Below the pieces are notes generated by a model that was not told where the DNA came from, did no database searches, and worked only from the letters and a program-made list of their open reading frames with translations. A DNA stretch of 64,000 nt from Modicisalibacter coralii (GTDB taxonomy: Bacteria; Pseudomonadota; Gammaproteobacteria; Pseudomonadales; Halomonadaceae): the NCBI RefSeq assembly GCF_004117855.1, contig NZ_QWBW01000013.1, positions 1-64,000 on the forward strand, read 5' to 3'. Each line of letters opens with the position of its first letter. Within the stretch, counting starts at the first letter, position 1. The translations under genes were made by a program, and so were the position numbers. Positions 51,530 through 60,694 of the stretch are shown here, one piece after another.

Positions 51530-51810
51530 TGGCGGGCGGACTCGAACAGCTCGACGCGGTGCCCGGATTCTCGATCCCGGTCCACCGGGCGTTGACCGAG
51601 CATATCCTGCTTGGCGGCGCACCGCGCTCCATCGCCATCATGAACGGGACGCTGGCCGGGGCCGTTGGCCTCGGCCTGCGCCTCTGGCTGGTCGGCATCG
51701 CCATTTGGGCCATCGGCCATTTCGCAGCCGTATGGGCGGCGAAGCGCGATCCCCTATTCGTCGAGGTGGGGCGCAGGCATCTGCGCGTCCCGGCTTTTCT
51801 GGCGGTGTGA
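51529..51810 (+). CDS. trbD: TrbD (VirB3 family)
   Basis: A 93-residue inner-membrane protein: FSIPVHRALTEHILLGGAPRSIAIMNGTLAGAVGLGLRLW then a second helix and RRHLRVPAFLAV, all typical of VirB3/TrbD. It works with TrbE. ATG overlaps the trbC stop. Confidence 0.93.
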   Translation: MAGGLEQLDAVPGFSIPVHRALTEHILLGGAPRSIAIMNGTLAGAVGLGLRLWLVGIAIWAIGHFAAVWAAKRDPLFVEVGRRHLRVPAFLAV

Positions 51811-51820
51811 GGGCGCGGCC

Positions 51821-54313
51821 ATGATGAACCTTTCCGAATATCGCCACTCGGCCGCGCGCCTAGCCGACTATCTGCCATGGGCCGCATTGCTCGGCTCCGG
51901 CATCGTCTTGAACAAGGACGGCAGTTTCCAGAGGACGGCGAAGTTTCGCGGTCCCGATCTGGATTCCGCCGTTGCGGCCGAACTGGTCGCCGTCGCCGGC
52001 CGCATCAACAACGCCGTGCGCCGTCTCGGCTCCGGCTGGAGCATCTTCGTCGAAGCGCAGCGCAGCGAAGCGGCGATCTATCCCGACAGCACCTTTCCCG
52101 ATGCCGCATCGGCGCTGGTCGATGCCGAGCGCAAAGCTGGTTTCGAGGAAGCCGGCACGCATTTCGTGTCGGGCTACTTCCTGACCTTCCTTTGGCTGCC
52201 CCCGGCCGAGGAAGCCGCCCGTGCCGAAACATGGCTCTACGAGGGCCGCGAGAAAACGGGCGTGGACCCGTGGGAGTTGCTGCGCGGCTTCATCGACCGA
52301 ACCGACCGCGTGCTGGCCTTGCTCGACGGCTTCATGCCCGAGTGCCGTTGGATGGATGACGGCGCAACGCTGACCTATCTCCACTCGACTATCTCGACCA
52401 ACCGCCATCGCGTGCGCGTGCCCGAGGTGCCGATGCACCTCGACGCGCTGCTTGCCGACCAGCCGTTGACCGGCGGGCTGGAGCCGCGCCTTGGCGGCGC
52501 GCATCTGCGCGTCCTGACCATCGTTGGATTCCCGACCGCGACGACGCCGGGCCTGCTCGACGAAATGAACCGGCTGCCGTTCCCGTATCGCTGGAGTACG
52601 CGCGCGATCCTGCTCGACAAGACCGACGCCACGCGGCTGCTGACCCGCATCCGCCGCCAATGGTTTGCCAAGCGCAAATCCATCGCCGCGATTTTGAAGG
52701 AGGTGATGACCAACGAGGCGTCCGCACTTGTGGACACCGACGCCGCGAACAAGGCGCTCGACGCCGACATGGCGTTGCAGGAACTCGGCGCGGACGTAGC
52801 GGGCATGGCCTACGTCACGGCTACCGTCACCGTTTGGGATGCCGACCCGCGTATTGCCGATGAGAAGCTGCGCCTGGTCGAAAAGATTGTTCAGGGCCGT
52901 GACTTCACCGCTATGGCCGAGACCGTCAACGCGGTTGACGCATGGCTCGGCAGTCTGCCCGGACACGCCTACGCGAATGTTCGCCAGCCGCCCATCAGCA
53001 CTTTGAATCTCGCTCACATGATCCCGCTTTCAGCGGTGTGGGCGGGGCCGGAACGGGACGAGCATTTCGGTGCGCCCCCTTTGCTCTTTGGAAAGACCGA
53101 AGGCTCAACCCCGTTCCGGTTGTCTTTGCATGTCGGCGACGTGGGGCACACCCTTGTCGTCGGCCCCACGGGCGCGGGCAAGAGCGTGCTGCTCGCCCTC
53201 ATGGCCTTGCAATTCCGGCGCTATGAGGCCAGCCAAGTCTTCGCCTTCGACTTCGGCGGTTCGATCCGCGCCGCGTCGCTCGCCATGGGCGGCGACTGGC
53301 ACGACCTTGGCGGCGGGCTGACAGAAGGGGCCGAGGCATCCGTCTCGCTCCAGCCGCTTGCCCGCATCCACGATACTTATGAACGCGCATGGGCGGCGGA
53401 CTGGATCGCCGCCATCCTCATGCGCGAAGGCATCGCCATCACGCCCGAGGTGAAGGAATATCTTTGGACGGCGCTGACTTCGCTGGCCTCGGCCCCGGTC
53501 GAGGAACGCACGATCACCGGCCTTGCAGTGCTGTTGCAATCCAACGATCTGAAACAGGCGCTCCGACCGTTCTGCGTCGGCGGGGCCTATGGCCGGCTGC
53601 TCGACGCCGAAGCCGAACATCTCGGCTCGGCGGACGTGCAGGCGTTTGAGATCGAGGGCCTTGTCGGGACTGGCGCGGCTCCGGCCGTCCTGTCCTACCT
53701 GTTCCATCGCATCGGCGACCGGCTCGACGGACGCCCGACGCTGCTCATCATCGACGAGGGCTGGCTTGCGCTGGACGACGAGGGATTCGCAGGCCAGCTC
53801 CGCGAATGGCTGAAAACGCTGCGCAAGAAAAATGCATCGGTCATCTTCGCCACGCAAAGCCTGTCCGACATTGACGGCAGCAACATCGCGCCCGCCATCA
53901 TTGAGAGCTGCCCCACGCGGCTCCTGCTGCCGAACGAGCGCGCCATCGAGCCGCAGATTACCGAGATTTACCGGCGTTTCGGGTTGAATGACCGGCAGAT
54001 AGAAATCCTCGCACGGGCCACGCCCAAGCGGGATTATTACTGCCAGTCGAGGCGCGGCAACCGGCTGTTCGAGCTTGGGCTGTCCGAAGTCGGCCTCGCG
54101 CTCTGCGCCGCATCCGCCAAATCCGACCAGACCCTCATCGCTCAGATCGTCGCCGAACACGGCCGCGACGGCTTCCTCGCCGCATGGCTGCGCGCGCGCG
54201 GCGTCGAGTGGGCGGCCGAGCTGATCCCCAACCTCACCAATCTTGCCGCCCGACCGGAATCCGCCGCGCCGGCTCGGCTCGATGCCCACCCCACACAGGA
54301 GATACTTCCATGA
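51821..54313 (+). CDS. trbE: TrbE, conjugal transfer ATPase (VirB4 family)
   Basis: An 830-residue ATPase. The N-terminal CagE/TrbE/VirB domain starts LADYLPWAALLGSGIVLNKDGSFQRT. Walker A VGPTGAGKSVLLALMALQF is near residue 447, Walker B LLIIDEGWLALDDEGFAGQL near residue 640, and VIFATQSLSDIDGS follows. It energises pilus assembly and substrate transfer. ATGATG start with GAGGG upstream. Confidence 0.95.
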   Translation: MMNLSEYRHSAARLADYLPWAALLGSGIVLNKDGSFQRTAKFRGPDLDSAVAAELVAVAGRINNAVRRLGSGWSIFVEAQRSEAAIYPDSTFPDAASALVDAERKAGFEEAGTHFVSGYFLTFLWLPPAEEAARAETWLYEGREKTGVDPWELLRGFIDRTDRVLALLDGFMPECRWMDDGATLTYLHSTISTNRHRVRVPEVPMHLDALLADQPLTGGLEPRLGGAHLRVLTIVGFPTATTPGLLDEMNRLPFPYRWSTRAILLDKTDATRLLTRIRRQWFAKRKSIAAILKEVMTNEASALVDTDAANKALDADMALQELGADVAGMAYVTATVTVWDADPRIADEKLRLVEKIVQGRDFTAMAETVNAVDAWLGSLPGHAYANVRQPPISTLNLAHMIPLSAVWAGPERDEHFGAPPLLFGKTEGSTPFRLSLHVGDVGHTLVVGPTGAGKSVLLALMALQFRRYEASQVFAFDFGGSIRAASLAMGGDWHDLGGGLTEGAEASVSLQPLARIHDTYERAWAADWIAAILMREGIAITPEVKEYLWTALTSLASAPVEERTITGLAVLLQSNDLKQALRPFCVGGAYGRLLDAEAEHLGSADVQAFEIEGLVGTGAAPAVLSYLFHRIGDRLDGRPTLLIIDEGWLALDDEGFAGQLREWLKTLRKKNASVIFATQSLSDIDGSNIAPAIIESCPTRLLLPNERAIEPQITEIYRRFGLNDRQIEILARATPKRDYYCQSRRGNRLFELGLSEVGLALCAASAKSDQTLIAQIVAEHGRDGFLAAWLRARGVEWAAELIPNLTNLAARPESAAPARLDAHPTQEILP

Positions 54314-55083
54314 CCTATTCCAAGTTCGTCGGGGCTTCGGCCCTTGCGCTGGCGCTCGCCGTGCCCGTCGCGCTTTCGCCCATGCTGGCAACCCCGGCCT
54401 ATGCGCAATTCGGTTTCGGCCGGATCGTCTATGACCCGAGCAACTATGCGCAGAACGTGCTCACGGCAGCGCGCACGCTGGAGCAGATCAACAACCAGAT
54501 CACCAGCCTCCAGAACGAGGCGCAGATGCTCATCAATCAGGCCCGCAATCTGGCGAGCCTGCCGTATTCGTCGCTCCAGCAGATTCAACAGAACGTCAGT
54601 CGCACTCAGCAGCTTCTCAGCGACGCGCAGAACATTGCGTTCGATGTGCAAAACATCGACCAGGCGTTTCAGCAGCAATACGGCAACGTCTCGCTGTCGG
54701 CGACCGACGCCCAGCTTTTCGCCGATGCGCGCGACCGTTGGCAAAACACGGTCGGCGGCTTGCAAGACGCCATGAAGGTGCAAGCCGGTGTCGTCGGCAA
54801 TATCGACAGCAACCGCGCCGAGATGGCCGCGCTCGTCGGCCGGAGCCAGGGCGCGACCGGCGCATTACAGGCCACGCAGGCCGGCAATCAGATCCTCGCC
54901 CTCCAGTCGCAGCAGCTTTCCGACCTGATCGCCATGCTTGCCGCCAACGGCCGGTCGGAAGCGCTGATCGAGGCCGAGCGCGCCACTGCCGCCGTACAGG
55001 GCCGCGTCCAGCGTGAGCGCTTCCTGACCCCCGGTAGCGGCTACCAGCCGGGCAATGCGCAGATGTTCAACGGCAACAACTGA
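54310..55083 (+). CDS. trbJ: TrbJ (VirB5-like)
   Basis: A 257-residue exported protein with a signal peptide ending ATPAYAQ, followed by FGFGRIVYDPSNYAQNVLTAARTLEQINNQITSLQNEAQMLINQ, the TrbJ hallmark, and long Gln-rich coiled-coil helices. Minor pilus component. Overlaps trbE by four bases. Confidence 0.94.
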   Translation: MTYSKFVGASALALALAVPVALSPMLATPAYAQFGFGRIVYDPSNYAQNVLTAARTLEQINNQITSLQNEAQMLINQARNLASLPYSSLQQIQQNVSRTQQLLSDAQNIAFDVQNIDQAFQQQYGNVSLSATDAQLFADARDRWQNTVGGLQDAMKVQAGVVGNIDSNRAEMAALVGRSQGATGALQATQAGNQILALQSQQLSDLIAMLAANGRSEALIEAERATAAVQGRVQRERFLTPGSGYQPGNAQMFNGNN

Positions 55084-55097
55084 CCGGGAGGCTCGCC

Positions 55098-55385
55098 ATG
55101 GACGGCAAGATGCTGGCCCGGCTCGGGGCTGTCGTATTCGTCGCCATCGCCATCACCGCCACAGTGATCGAGATGACCCGCAAGGACGATCCCGCGCCGG
55201 CCAGCACCGCACCGGCGCTGCAACCGCCGACCGATCCGCTCCGCGCAACGCTCCGCCGGTGCCAGCAGCTTGGGGAAACGGCGACGAGCGATCCGGCTTG
55301 CCTTGCCGCATGGGCCGAGAGCCGCGACCGTTTTCTTGGCCGGACGCCCGCCCAGACCGCTCCGCAACAGAACGAGGAACAGTGA
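55098..55385 (+). CDS. trbK: TrbK-like entry exclusion protein
   Basis: A 95-residue protein with one membrane segment (LGAVVFVAIAITATVIEM) and a short periplasmic part holding two Cys residues (RRCQQLGETATSDPACLAAW), as in the alternative TrbK family. It should reduce entry of related elements into cells that already carry one. It sits between trbJ and trbL, the usual place. Confidence 0.88.
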   Translation: MDGKMLARLGAVVFVAIAITATVIEMTRKDDPAPASTAPALQPPTDPLRATLRRCQQLGETATSDPACLAAWAESRDRFLGRTPAQTAPQQNEEQ

Positions 55386-55388
55386 TCC

Positions 55389-56765
55389 ATGGGCGGAACC
55401 GGCGTCATCGACTCGTTTCTTGGGGTCTTCACCAGCTACATAGATTCCGGCTTCGGCCTGCTCGGTGGGGAAGTGGCGTTTATCGCCACCACCCTGATCG
55501 TCATCGACGTGACGCTCGCCGCGCTCTTTTGGGCATGGGGCGCGGATGACGACATTATCGCAAGGCTGGTCAAGAAGACCCTGTTCGTCGGTGTCTTCGC
55601 CTACATCATCGGCAACTGGAACAACCTCGCCCGCATCGTCTTCGACTCATTCGCCGGCCTCGGTCTCATGGCGTCGGGCACGGGCTTTTCCGCTGCCGAC
55701 CTCATGCGGCCAGGCCGGGTGGCACAGACCGGCCTCGATGCCGGCCGACCGCTGCTCGACTCCATTTCCGACCTGATGGGCTACTGGTCGTTTTTCGAGA
55801 ACTTCATCCAGATCGCCTGCCTGCTGTTCGCCTGGGCGCTGGTGATCCTCGCCTTCTTCATCCTCGCCGTGCAGCTCTTCGTCACGCTGATCGAGTTCAA
55901 GCTGACCACGCTGGCCGGGTTCGTGCTGATCCCCTTCGGCCTGTTCGGCAAGACCGCCTTCATGGCCGAGCGTGTGCTTGGCAACGTGATTTCCTCCGGC
56001 ATCAAGGTTCTCGTCCTTGCCGTCATCATCGGCATCGGCTCGACGCTGTTCTCGCAATTCACGGCCGGTTTCGGCGGGGCAACCCCGACCATCGACGACG
56101 CCATGGCGATTGTGCTGGCAGCCCTCTCGCTGCTCGGCCTCGGCATCTTCGGTCCCGGCATCGCCACCGGCCTCGTCTCGGGCGGCCCCCAGCTCGGCGC
56201 GGGCGCGGCCGTGGGCACCGGCCTCGCCGCCGGCGGCATGGTGCTGGCGGGCGGTGCGGCGGCGGGTGGCGCGGCGATGCTCGGCGCAAAAGGCGGCGCT
56301 GCCGCTTTGTCCGGCGGGGCCGCGGCCGTGCGCGGCGGCGCGACGGCCGCAGGAGCCGCTTCCGCAGCCTACAGCCTCGGCTCGCTCGGCCAGACCGGCG
56401 CGACCGGCGTCGCCTCCGGCGTTGGCGGCGTCGCTCGCGCGGCAGGATCGGCAGCCGTCTCACCCTTGAAACGCGCTGCCTCCCGCGCGTCCGAAAGCGT
56501 CAAGTCCAGTTTCTCCGAAGGCGCCAGGGCTGGGCTCAGTGCGAGTGGTGGCACGTCCACCATGGGTACGGTCGGTGGGGTGGCGGAAGCATCCGTCCCT
56601 GCCGCGTCCGCCTCGGCCACAGGCGCACCGCCTGCCTGGGCGCAGCGGATGCGGCGCTCGCAGGCCATGAACCACGGCACCACCATGGCCGCGCACGCCG
56701 TCCGCTCCGGCGACAGCCACGGCCCCGGCTCTTCCGTCAACCTTTCCGAAAGTGACCGCTCATGA
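55389..56765 (+). CDS. trbL: TrbL (VirB6 family)
   Basis: A 458-residue inner-membrane protein with about six helices in the first 290 residues (for example IACLLFAWALVILAFFILAVQLFVTLIEFKLTTLAGFVLIPFGLFGKTAFMAERVLGNVIS, the TrbL core). A long Ala/Gly/Ser-rich C-terminal tail follows. Part of the inner-membrane channel. Overlaps trbF by four bases. Confidence 0.94.
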   Translation: MGGTGVIDSFLGVFTSYIDSGFGLLGGEVAFIATTLIVIDVTLAALFWAWGADDDIIARLVKKTLFVGVFAYIIGNWNNLARIVFDSFAGLGLMASGTGFSAADLMRPGRVAQTGLDAGRPLLDSISDLMGYWSFFENFIQIACLLFAWALVILAFFILAVQLFVTLIEFKLTTLAGFVLIPFGLFGKTAFMAERVLGNVISSGIKVLVLAVIIGIGSTLFSQFTAGFGGATPTIDDAMAIVLAALSLLGLGIFGPGIATGLVSGGPQLGAGAAVGTGLAAGGMVLAGGAAAGGAAMLGAKGGAAALSGGAAAVRGGATAAGAASAAYSLGSLGQTGATGVASGVGGVARAAGSAAVSPLKRAASRASESVKSSFSEGARAGLSASGGTSTMGTVGGVAEASVPAASASATGAPPAWAQRMRRSQAMNHGTTMAAHAVRSGDSHGPGSSVNLSESDRS

Positions 56766-57451
56766 GCATCTTCAAACGACCCGCAGCCCATTACGGCAAG
56801 ACGCCGGAACCCGAGACCCCGTATCAGAAGGCCGCACAGGTCTGGGATGAGCGCATCGGCTCGGCCCGCGTGCAGGCCCGCAACTGGCGCTATATGGCCT
56901 TCGGTTCGCTGATCCTTTCAATGGGTTTCGCTGCTGCCCTCGTATGGCAATCGGCACGCGGGACCGTGGTGCCGTGGGTGGTGCAGGTCGATGCGCTCGG
57001 CGAAGCCCAGACCGTCGCACCGGCGAACGCCGACTATCGCCCGACTGACCCGCAGATCGCTTTCCATCTCGGCCGCTTCATCGAGCAGGTCCGCGCCATC
57101 CCGGCCGATGCCATCATCGTCCGCCAGAACTGGCTTCGCGCCTACGAGTTCACCACCGACCGGGGCGCTGCGGCCCTGAACGACTATGCCCGCGCCAACG
57201 ATCCGTTCACGCGCGTCGGCCGCCAACAGATCGCCGTCGATGTGTCCAGCGTCATCCGGGCATCGCCGGGTTCCTTCCGCATCGCCTGGACCGAACGCCA
57301 TTACGAAAACGGCCAGCTCTCCGGCACCGAGCGATGGACCGCGATCCTGACCATCGTGATCCAGCAGCCCCGAACCACCGAACGCCTGCGCGCCAATCCG
57401 CTCGGAATCTACGTCAACGCAATTTCATGGTCGCGGGAGATGAGCCAATGA
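56762..57451 (+). CDS. trbF: TrbF (VirB8 family)
   Basis: A 229-residue bitopic protein: cytoplasmic start (FKRPAAHYGKTPEPETPYQKAAQVWDERIG), one membrane helix near residues 45-63, then a periplasmic VirB8 domain with IAFHLGRFIEQVRAIPAD, FRIAWTERHYENGQL and a final NPLGIYVNAISWSRE. Assembly factor of the channel. Overlaps trbG by four bases. Confidence 0.95.
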   Translation: MSIFKRPAAHYGKTPEPETPYQKAAQVWDERIGSARVQARNWRYMAFGSLILSMGFAAALVWQSARGTVVPWVVQVDALGEAQTVAPANADYRPTDPQIAFHLGRFIEQVRAIPADAIIVRQNWLRAYEFTTDRGAAALNDYARANDPFTRVGRQQIAVDVSSVIRASPGSFRIAWTERHYENGQLSGTERWTAILTIVIQQPRTTERLRANPLGIYVNAISWSREMSQ

Positions 57452-58470
57452 CCCGCACGACGTTCAGTAAAACCGGACTTCCGGTGTTCCGTAAACTCGG
57501 CTTTTCGGCTTTGTTGCTTTCGGCGACCATGCTGGCTGGCTGCGCCACCAACCGCGCGCCGCAATTTTCCTATGACGACTCCGTGCCGCCGCTGCCGACT
57601 CCACCCGCGACCTCGACCGAAGATCGCTCCCGGCCGCTGCATGTTCCGCCGGCCTGGACCGTCGCGCGGGGCGGCGAGAGGGCGGGCACACCGACCGGCC
57701 GCGTCGAGAACGCCAATGCCGCCGCGCGCATCGAGCCGCGCCGGGAAGGCTACTACAACGCCATCCAAATTTATCCGTGGTCGGAAGGCGCGCTCTATCA
57801 GGTCTATACTGCCCCCGGCCAGATCACCAATATCGCGTTGGAGCCGGGCGAGAGCCTGACCGGCGCGGGACCGATTGCGGCGGGCGATACCGCCCGCTGG
57901 ATCATCGGCGATACCGAGAGCGGCAGCGGTGCCAATCGGCGCGTCCATATCCTCGTGAAACCGACCCGCGACGACATCTCGACCAACCTTGTCGTGACCA
58001 CCGACCGTCGCACCTACATGATCGAGCTGCGCGCGCGGGAAGCGCTCTACATGCCCGCCGTCGCCTGGGCCTATCCAGCGCCACCGGCAGGCCAGCGCCG
58101 GGTCGTCCCGGCCGCGCCGATCATCCCTGCCGAGGCGGCGCGCAACTATCGCTACGGATTGCAGGTGCAGGACGACAGCCCGCCGTGGCGACCGGTTTCC
58201 GTCTTCGACGACGGCCGGCGCGTCTATGTTGTCTTCCCGCGCGGGATCGTGCAGGGCGAAATGCCGCCGATTTTCGTGCTCGGATCGCACGGCGAGCCGC
58301 AAATCGTCAATTCCCGCATCCACCAGAACGTCCTGATCGTGGACCGCCTGTTCGGGGCGGCCGAACTGCGCCTCGGCAGCGGCAACCGCCAGCAGGTCGT
58401 CAGGATCGTCCGTATCGAGCAACGGCAGGCCGCCGCTCAGCCCGCAGCCACCGGAGACTCGCCGTCATGA
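57448..58470 (+). CDS. trbG: TrbG (VirB9 family)
   Basis: A 340-residue exported lipoprotein. Signal peptide with lipobox TMLAGC near residue 30, a Pro-rich linker, then the VirB9 domain (GYYNAIQIYPWSEGALYQVYTAPGQITNIALEPGE, KPTRDDISTNLVVTTDRRTYMIELR) and C-terminal NYRYGLQ...PWRPVSVFDDGRRVYVVFP. Outer-membrane core complex. Overlaps trbI by four bases. Confidence 0.95.
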   Translation: MTRTTFSKTGLPVFRKLGFSALLLSATMLAGCATNRAPQFSYDDSVPPLPTPPATSTEDRSRPLHVPPAWTVARGGERAGTPTGRVENANAAARIEPRREGYYNAIQIYPWSEGALYQVYTAPGQITNIALEPGESLTGAGPIAAGDTARWIIGDTESGSGANRRVHILVKPTRDDISTNLVVTTDRRTYMIELRAREALYMPAVAWAYPAPPAGQRRVVPAAPIIPAEAARNYRYGLQVQDDSPPWRPVSVFDDGRRVYVVFPRGIVQGEMPPIFVLGSHGEPQIVNSRIHQNVLIVDRLFGAAELRLGSGNRQQVVRIVRIEQRQAAAQPAATGDSPS

Positions 58471-59603
58471 CAGACAACCCGATCACCGACACCACCGCGC
58501 CCATGCGGCTGCGCGCAGAACCGCCTCGCGTCACCCGCCTGTCCCGCAAGATGCTGGCAGGCATTGGCGCGGTCGCGCTTCTCGGCATTGGGGGCGCACT
58601 GATCTATGCGCTCCAGACCCGCGACGCCGGGCCGGGTGGCGAAGAACTCTATTCGACAGAAAACCGGCCCACGGCGGACGGGCTCACGGGCTTGCCCTCC
58701 GACTACACCGGCCCGGTGCTCGGCCCCGCGCTGCCCGGCGATCTCGGCCGTCCGATCCTCGACGCGCAGAATCGGGGACAGCCGGTCGCCACGCCTGCGA
58801 TCACCACGCCCGCCGTCGATCCCGAGGAAGAACGCCGCCGCGCCGAGGAAGAAGCCGCGCGCTTGAGCAATGTGTTCTTCCAATCCGGCCCGCGCACCGG
58901 AACGCCGGCAGGGGCAGCCATGCCCGGCCTTGCCGGTCTTGGCCTCGGCGGACAGCCGGAGGGGCAGAACCGTCATGCCGCTTTCCTCAATGGGCCAGTG
59001 GACCGGCAGACCGTCGCGCCGGATCGTGTCACGCCGCCGGCATCGCCCTACCTCCTTCAGGCCGGGGCCGTGATCCCGGCTGCGCTCATCACCGGCATCC
59101 GTTCCGACCTACCGGGCCAGATAACCGCGCAGGTGACGGAAAACGTCTATGACAGCCCGACCGGCTCACTGCTCCTGATCCCGCAGGGAACGCGGATCAT
59201 CGGCCAGTATGATGACGGCGTGACCTTCGGCCAGCGCCGCGTGCTGCTCGTCTGGAATCGCCTGATCCTGCCGGGCGGCCGTTCCATCGTCCTGGAGCGG
59301 CTGCCGGGCGCGGACGCTTCCGGCTATGCCGGGCTTGAGGATGGCGTCGATTATCATTGGTGGGATCTGATGCAAGCGGCAGGGCTGTCCACGCTGCTTG
59401 CGGTCGGCACGGAGCTGGCGACCAGCGACGAGGACCGGCTTATCCGCGCCATCCGCGACGGGGCGCAGGATACCGTCAATCAGGCCGGCCAGCAGATCGT
59501 GCAGCGCCAGTTGCAGGTCGCGCCGACGCTCACCATCCGGCCCGGCTTCCCGGTCAGGATTATCGTGGCTCGCGATTTGGTATTCGAGAACGCTGGAGGT
59601 TGA
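58467..59603 (+). CDS. trbI: TrbI (VirB10 family)
   Basis: A 378-residue protein with one membrane helix near residues 28-46, a Pro-rich periplasmic linker and a C-terminal VirB10 domain (LQAGAVIPAALITGIRSDLPGQITAQVTENVYDSPTGSLLLIPQGTRIIGQYDDGV ... RPGFPVRIIVARDLVFE). It spans the envelope and senses ATPase action. Three bases before the DUF2274 start. Confidence 0.95.
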   Translation: MTDNPITDTTAPMRLRAEPPRVTRLSRKMLAGIGAVALLGIGGALIYALQTRDAGPGGEELYSTENRPTADGLTGLPSDYTGPVLGPALPGDLGRPILDAQNRGQPVATPAITTPAVDPEEERRRAEEEAARLSNVFFQSGPRTGTPAGAAMPGLAGLGLGGQPEGQNRHAAFLNGPVDRQTVAPDRVTPPASPYLLQAGAVIPAALITGIRSDLPGQITAQVTENVYDSPTGSLLLIPQGTRIIGQYDDGVTFGQRRVLLVWNRLILPGGRSIVLERLPGADASGYAGLEDGVDYHWWDLMQAAGLSTLLAVGTELATSDEDRLIRAIRDGAQDTVNQAGQQIVQRQLQVAPTLTIRPGFPVRIIVARDLVFENAGG

Positions 59604-59605
59604 CC

Positions 59606-59827
59606 ATGACCAAGCTGAAACTCGGCCCGCTGCCCGACGACAAGCCGGTGAAGGTGACGGTGGAGTTGCCCGCGCCGCTTCACCGCGATCTGGCCGCCTA
59701 TGCCGAGGTGCTGGCCCGCGAAACCGGCCAGCCCGCGGCCGATCCCGTCAGGCTGATCGTGCCCATGCTGGAGCGGTTCATCGCCACGGATCGAGGCTTT
59801 GCCAAGGCGCGGCGTTCGGCCGGCTGA
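59606..59827 (+). CDS. DUF2274 protein
   Basis: A 73-residue protein with the DUF2274 signature: MTKLKLGPLPDDKPVKVTVELPAPLHRDLAAYAEVLARETGQ ... PMLERFIATDRGF. It has an RHH-like look and always follows trbI in such ICEs. Function unknown; a DNA-binding role is possible. GGAGG lies before the ATG. Confidence 0.92.
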   Translation: MTKLKLGPLPDDKPVKVTVELPAPLHRDLAAYAEVLARETGQPAADPVRLIVPMLERFIATDRGFAKARRSAG

Positions 59828-59833
59828 CCTATT

Positions 59834-59864
59834 GGCGGCACCCCTGCAAGCGAGGGGTGCCGCC
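59834..59864 (+). terminator. Long hairpin after the trb operon
   Basis: A 12-bp perfect stem (GGCGGCACCCCT / AGGGGTGCCGCC, seven-base loop) starts six bases after the DUF2274 stop. No T-run follows. Its right arm is also the beginning of the conserved 71-bp block, so the site may both end trb messages and take part in control of the next operon. Confidence 0.55.
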
Positions 59865-59922
59865 AGCGTATGACTGCAAATGCGGCACGCTACAGGCCGC
59901 CGATCCCCCTCCATGCTTCGCC
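59852..59922 (+). promoter_or_regulatory. Conserved 71-bp block, copy 2, upstream of the recombinase operon
   Basis: Second copy of the block at 35167-35237: exact GGGTGCCGCCAGCG (59855-59868), then the 27-bp exact match (59876-59902) and a similar tail to 59922. The GTGCCGC-N18-GCGGCAC pair is kept although the spacer bases differ, which suggests that the arms matter. It ends about 48 bases before the ATG of the first operon gene. Confidence 0.7.
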
Positions 59923-59969
59923 TATTCCGGGCTTCCAGCCCCGGAAAAATCCCGCGAACCACGGAGGAT

Positions 59970-60311
59970 TCCATGTTCACGAAACGCCGTAACAGCAGTG
60001 GGGGCCGCCCACGCCAGCCGGTCCCCAAAACGCTCCCCGACGATCTCTACGACTACAGCGACGATCCGATGCCGCGCGTCAGTCCGTCGCGCGGACGCCC
60101 GCTCCATCTCTTCGATGTCGAGCGGCTGCCGGTCATCGACGATTGGCCCGAGGACGTGCCGATCACCGAGGCCGAGATTCAGGTGTTCGAGCGCTGGTTC
60201 GCCGACGTGTTCGATGAGTTGTTCGGCTCGGTCGATTTGCCCGATGACTTGAAAATATTATCTCGTGATGATAAGGATAGGCCATTACGTGAACGACAGG
60301 AATTGCCATGA
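59970..60311 (+). CDS. Hypothetical acidic protein, first gene of the recombinase operon
   Basis: A 113-residue protein. It has a basic N-terminal tail (MFTKRRNSSGGRPRQPVPK) and an acidic C-terminal helix region (EAEIQVFERWFADVFDELFGSVDLPDDL). No family recognised with confidence. GGAGG lies five bases before the ATG at 59970; the open frame upstream crosses the conserved 71-bp block and is not coding. It overlaps the following HTH gene by four bases. Confidence 0.65.
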   Translation, partial: SMFTKRRNSSGGRPRQPVPKTLPDDLYDYSDDPMPRVSPSRGRPLHLFDVERLPVIDDWPEDVPITEAEIQVFERWFADVFDELFGSVDLPDDLKILSRDDKDRPLRERQELP

Positions 60312-60694
60312 CGACGCTGAAAGTCGGGATTGCCGGCCCCGAGGAAATGAAGGCCCGCACCCTTCGGATCGCCAATGGCGAGGAAACACCCAAGCCCGGC
60401 GATCCAGCCGTCTGGTTCGCAACCACGGAATCCTTCGCCCGGCTTTTGTCGGCAGGCAATCGGGAGCTGCTGCGCGTCATCCATGAGCAGAAACCCGACT
60501 CGCTGGAAGAACTGGCCCAACTCACCGGCCGCGCCACACCTAACATCTCACGCACACTCAAGAAGATGGAGAGTTTCGGCCTCGTTCGCATGGAAAAAGG
60601 CCGGGGTCTGAGACTGATCCCCAAGCTCGTTCATGACCGCGTGGAACTGGTCTTGCCCCTGATCGAGCCTCGCAGGAAAGGAACCCGCAAATGA
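60308..60694 (+). CDS. Winged-helix regulator (HVO_A0114/MarR-like)
   Basis: A 128-residue protein with a central winged helix: FARLLSAGNRELLRVIHEQKPDSLEELAQLTGRATPNISRTLKKMESFGLVRMEKGRGLRLIPKL. This matches the HVO_A0114-type putative DNA-binding family, often found in small toxin-like or regulatory pairs. It overlaps both neighbours by four bases, so it is made together with the recombinase and may set its level. Confidence 0.8.
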   Translation: MTTLKVGIAGPEEMKARTLRIANGEETPKPGDPAVWFATTESFARLLSAGNRELLRVIHEQKPDSLEELAQLTGRATPNISRTLKKMESFGLVRMEKGRGLRLIPKLVHDRVELVLPLIEPRRKGTRK

